From Stenotrophomonas sp. MYb238 (GTDB taxonomy: Bacteria > Pseudomonadota > Gammaproteobacteria > Xanthomonadales > Xanthomonadaceae), in NCBI RefSeq assembly GCF_009496535.1, contig NZ_WIDL01000016.1, forward strand, positions 41,655-105,654: 64,000 bases of DNA. Reading direction: 5' to 3'. Below are positions 63,214 to 64,000 of this stretch, piece after piece. The translations under genes were made by a program, and so were the position numbers. How positions within the stretch are numbered: position 1 is the stretch's first letter; every line of letters starts with the position of its first letter. A model generated the notes under the pieces. That model had not been told where the DNA came from. It saw nothing but the letters and a program-made list of their open reading frames with translations, and did not search any database.

Positions 63214-64000
63214 CGTCGATGTTCTTTTGGTTGTGACCGACCCAGACATTGTTGATGTACTCACTCAGTCCAGGGATAACTTGCGGAACTGCCCAGCCTT
63301 CGCCTATCGAAACAGCGACTCCATTCACTGAGCCGCGCAATACGTAGCCAAAATGCAATCCATGCCCGGGCTGAGTGACATTAATAGTCCAAGTGTTGCC
63401 GTTGCGATCCGTCGCGGTATAGCTTTTAACCGGACTACCCGGATCGTCACCCCATGCAGCGCCACTCCTCGCCATGAGCCCACGTGCACCGCGAGGCGTC
63501 GCATTGTTAGGTGTTCCTGTCGGTGTAGCCGGCTTGTCCTGGCCCGGCGTAGGATCATTCGCTATCGCCTTCTGGACAGAATGATCTGACTTATTGTGAG
63601 AAGTCGCAACAGCGTAGCGATGATAGGCCGGACTCGCGCGATCTTGACTTCCGGAAACTCCGGCCGGAGTTGGGAATGAAATCTTCGTCGGAATGCGGCT
63701 ACCTGTGACCGGAATCGTGCACGTCGTCGTGCCGTCCTTTGACTTGCAATCGCGACCGTCGGGATCGGTGAAGCGATACGGGTTGTTCGCGGCGTAGGCG
63801 TATCGATTGAAGTTCGGGCCAAGACTTGCCGCTATCGGATCCACACTAAGGAACCGCCCGAGCTGCGAGTCGTAGTAGCGCTGCTGCATGTAGACCAGGC
63901 CGGTGGCCTTGTCCATCATGTGTCCGGTGTAGCCCGGACGGTTGTCGTTGCTCCGGTTGAGCATCTTCCCGTACGGCTCATGCTCGGTCGTCTGCAGCGT
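63203..64000 (-). CDS. RHS repeat protein 3, C-terminal part (5' end beyond window)
   Basis: The window shows the last 265 codons of an RHS protein, a large toxin-delivery shell, usually exported by type VI secretion or similar systems. The core appears as PYGKMLNRSNDNRPGYTGHM, YMQQRYYDSQLGRFLSVDPI and NNPYRFTDPDGRD. The variable tail (about 180 residues) contains TCTIPVTGSRIPTKISFPTP, Pro-rich linkers, and ends in LHFGYVLRGSVNGVAVSIGE and NNVWVGHNQKNIDDAK. No known nuclease or deaminase motif is visible. No internal stop is seen, so this is the most likely active gene of the array. Confidence 0.82.
   Translation of the reverse strand, partial: TLQTTEHEPYGKMLNRSNDNRPGYTGHMMDKATGLVYMQQRYYDSQLGRFLSVDPIAASLGPNFNRYAYAANNPYRFTDPDGRDCKSKDGTTTCTIPVTGSRIPTKISFPTPAGVSGSQDRASPAYHRYAVATSHNKSDHSVQKAIANDPTPGQDKPATPTGTPNNATPRGARGLMARSGAAWGDDPGSPVKSYTATDRNGNTWTINVTQPGHGLHFGYVLRGSVNGVAVSIGEGWAVPQVIPGLSEYINNVWVGHNQKNIDDAK

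Overview
The window is about 64 kb of roughly 65-70% GC DNA from a gammaproteobacterium that looks like Xanthomonadaceae (Xanthomonas or a close relative). The grounds are the dinG, aroE, hemB and DPP-IV genes, the dispersed palindrome GTAGGAGCGGCTTCAGCCGC at convergent gene ends, abundant TonB/Tat/SEC-exported proteins, and an RHS tail array. No tRNA, rRNA, CRISPR, insertion sequence or phage gene was seen. This is inference from gene content; no database search was run.

Positions 1-41,700 form one large catabolic island. Left module (1-29.4 kb): an amidase, a PaaK-like CoA ligase and two MmgE/PrpD proteins run leftward from 5.15 kb. A class I CoA-transferase and a GntR/UTRA regulator run rightward. 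A leftward run (15.1 to 7.4 kb) holds a DUF1838 protein, a TonB-dependent receptor, a Tat-exported amine oxidase, a glutaryl-CoA dehydrogenase-like enzyme and a FAD oxidase. Another leftward run (21.8 to 15.4 kb) holds an MFS transporter, an isochorismatase-fold amidase, two CE4 deacetylase/PuuE-like hydrolases, ETF-ubiquinone oxidoreductase and a PrpB-like lyase. A rightward run (22.0 to 29.4 kb) holds an EthD-like protein, SDR, a third CE4 hydrolase, a CitE/HpcH lyase, a MaoC-type hydratase, an acyl-CoA dehydrogenase and two class III CoA-transferases. The three divergent start regions carry the same palindrome (core TGTCC-GGACA), so one regulator probably controls the module.

Right module (29.8-41.7 kb): two leftward operons (methyltransferase, small proteins and an exported nitrilase homologue; enoyl-CoA hydratase, DUF1330, a second nitrilase homologue and aldehyde dehydrogenase). 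Rightward come two paralogous GntR regulators, an aconitase/LeuCD-type dehydratase pair and a VOC protein. Its three start regions share a different palindrome (TGAYATA-N4-TATRTCA). Taken together the genes suggest uptake of an amide- or imide-bearing compound, hydrolytic C-N cleavage, several routes of CoA activation, dehydrogenation and hydration, and C-C cleavage to pyruvate, acetyl-CoA or succinate-type products. The CitE/MaoC/class III transferase/acyl-CoA dehydrogenase/PrpD/VOC combination resembles the itaconate (C5 dicarboxylate) degradation set of Pseudomonas. The substrate is unknown and I know of no described pathway with this combination.

Inside the island, the 3' ends of two genes (the second class III CoA-transferase and the VOC gene), each with its downstream spacer, are present three times in tandem.

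Positions 42.0-58.1 kb look like ordinary chromosome: repeat-rich spacer, APC permease, small proteins, DinG helicase, AroE, a PD40 propeller protein, HemB, bestrophin, a small membrane-protein gene broken by a stop codon, a lipoprotein, a DUF885 hydrolase, a Coa1-like protein, DPP-IV and a DUF3149-like peptide. From 58.2 kb to the right edge is an RHS tail array: a degenerate RHS remnant, low-GC toxin-tail and immunity-like genes, two displaced RHS C-terminal cassettes with paralogous immunity genes, and the 3' end of a third RHS gene that runs off the window.
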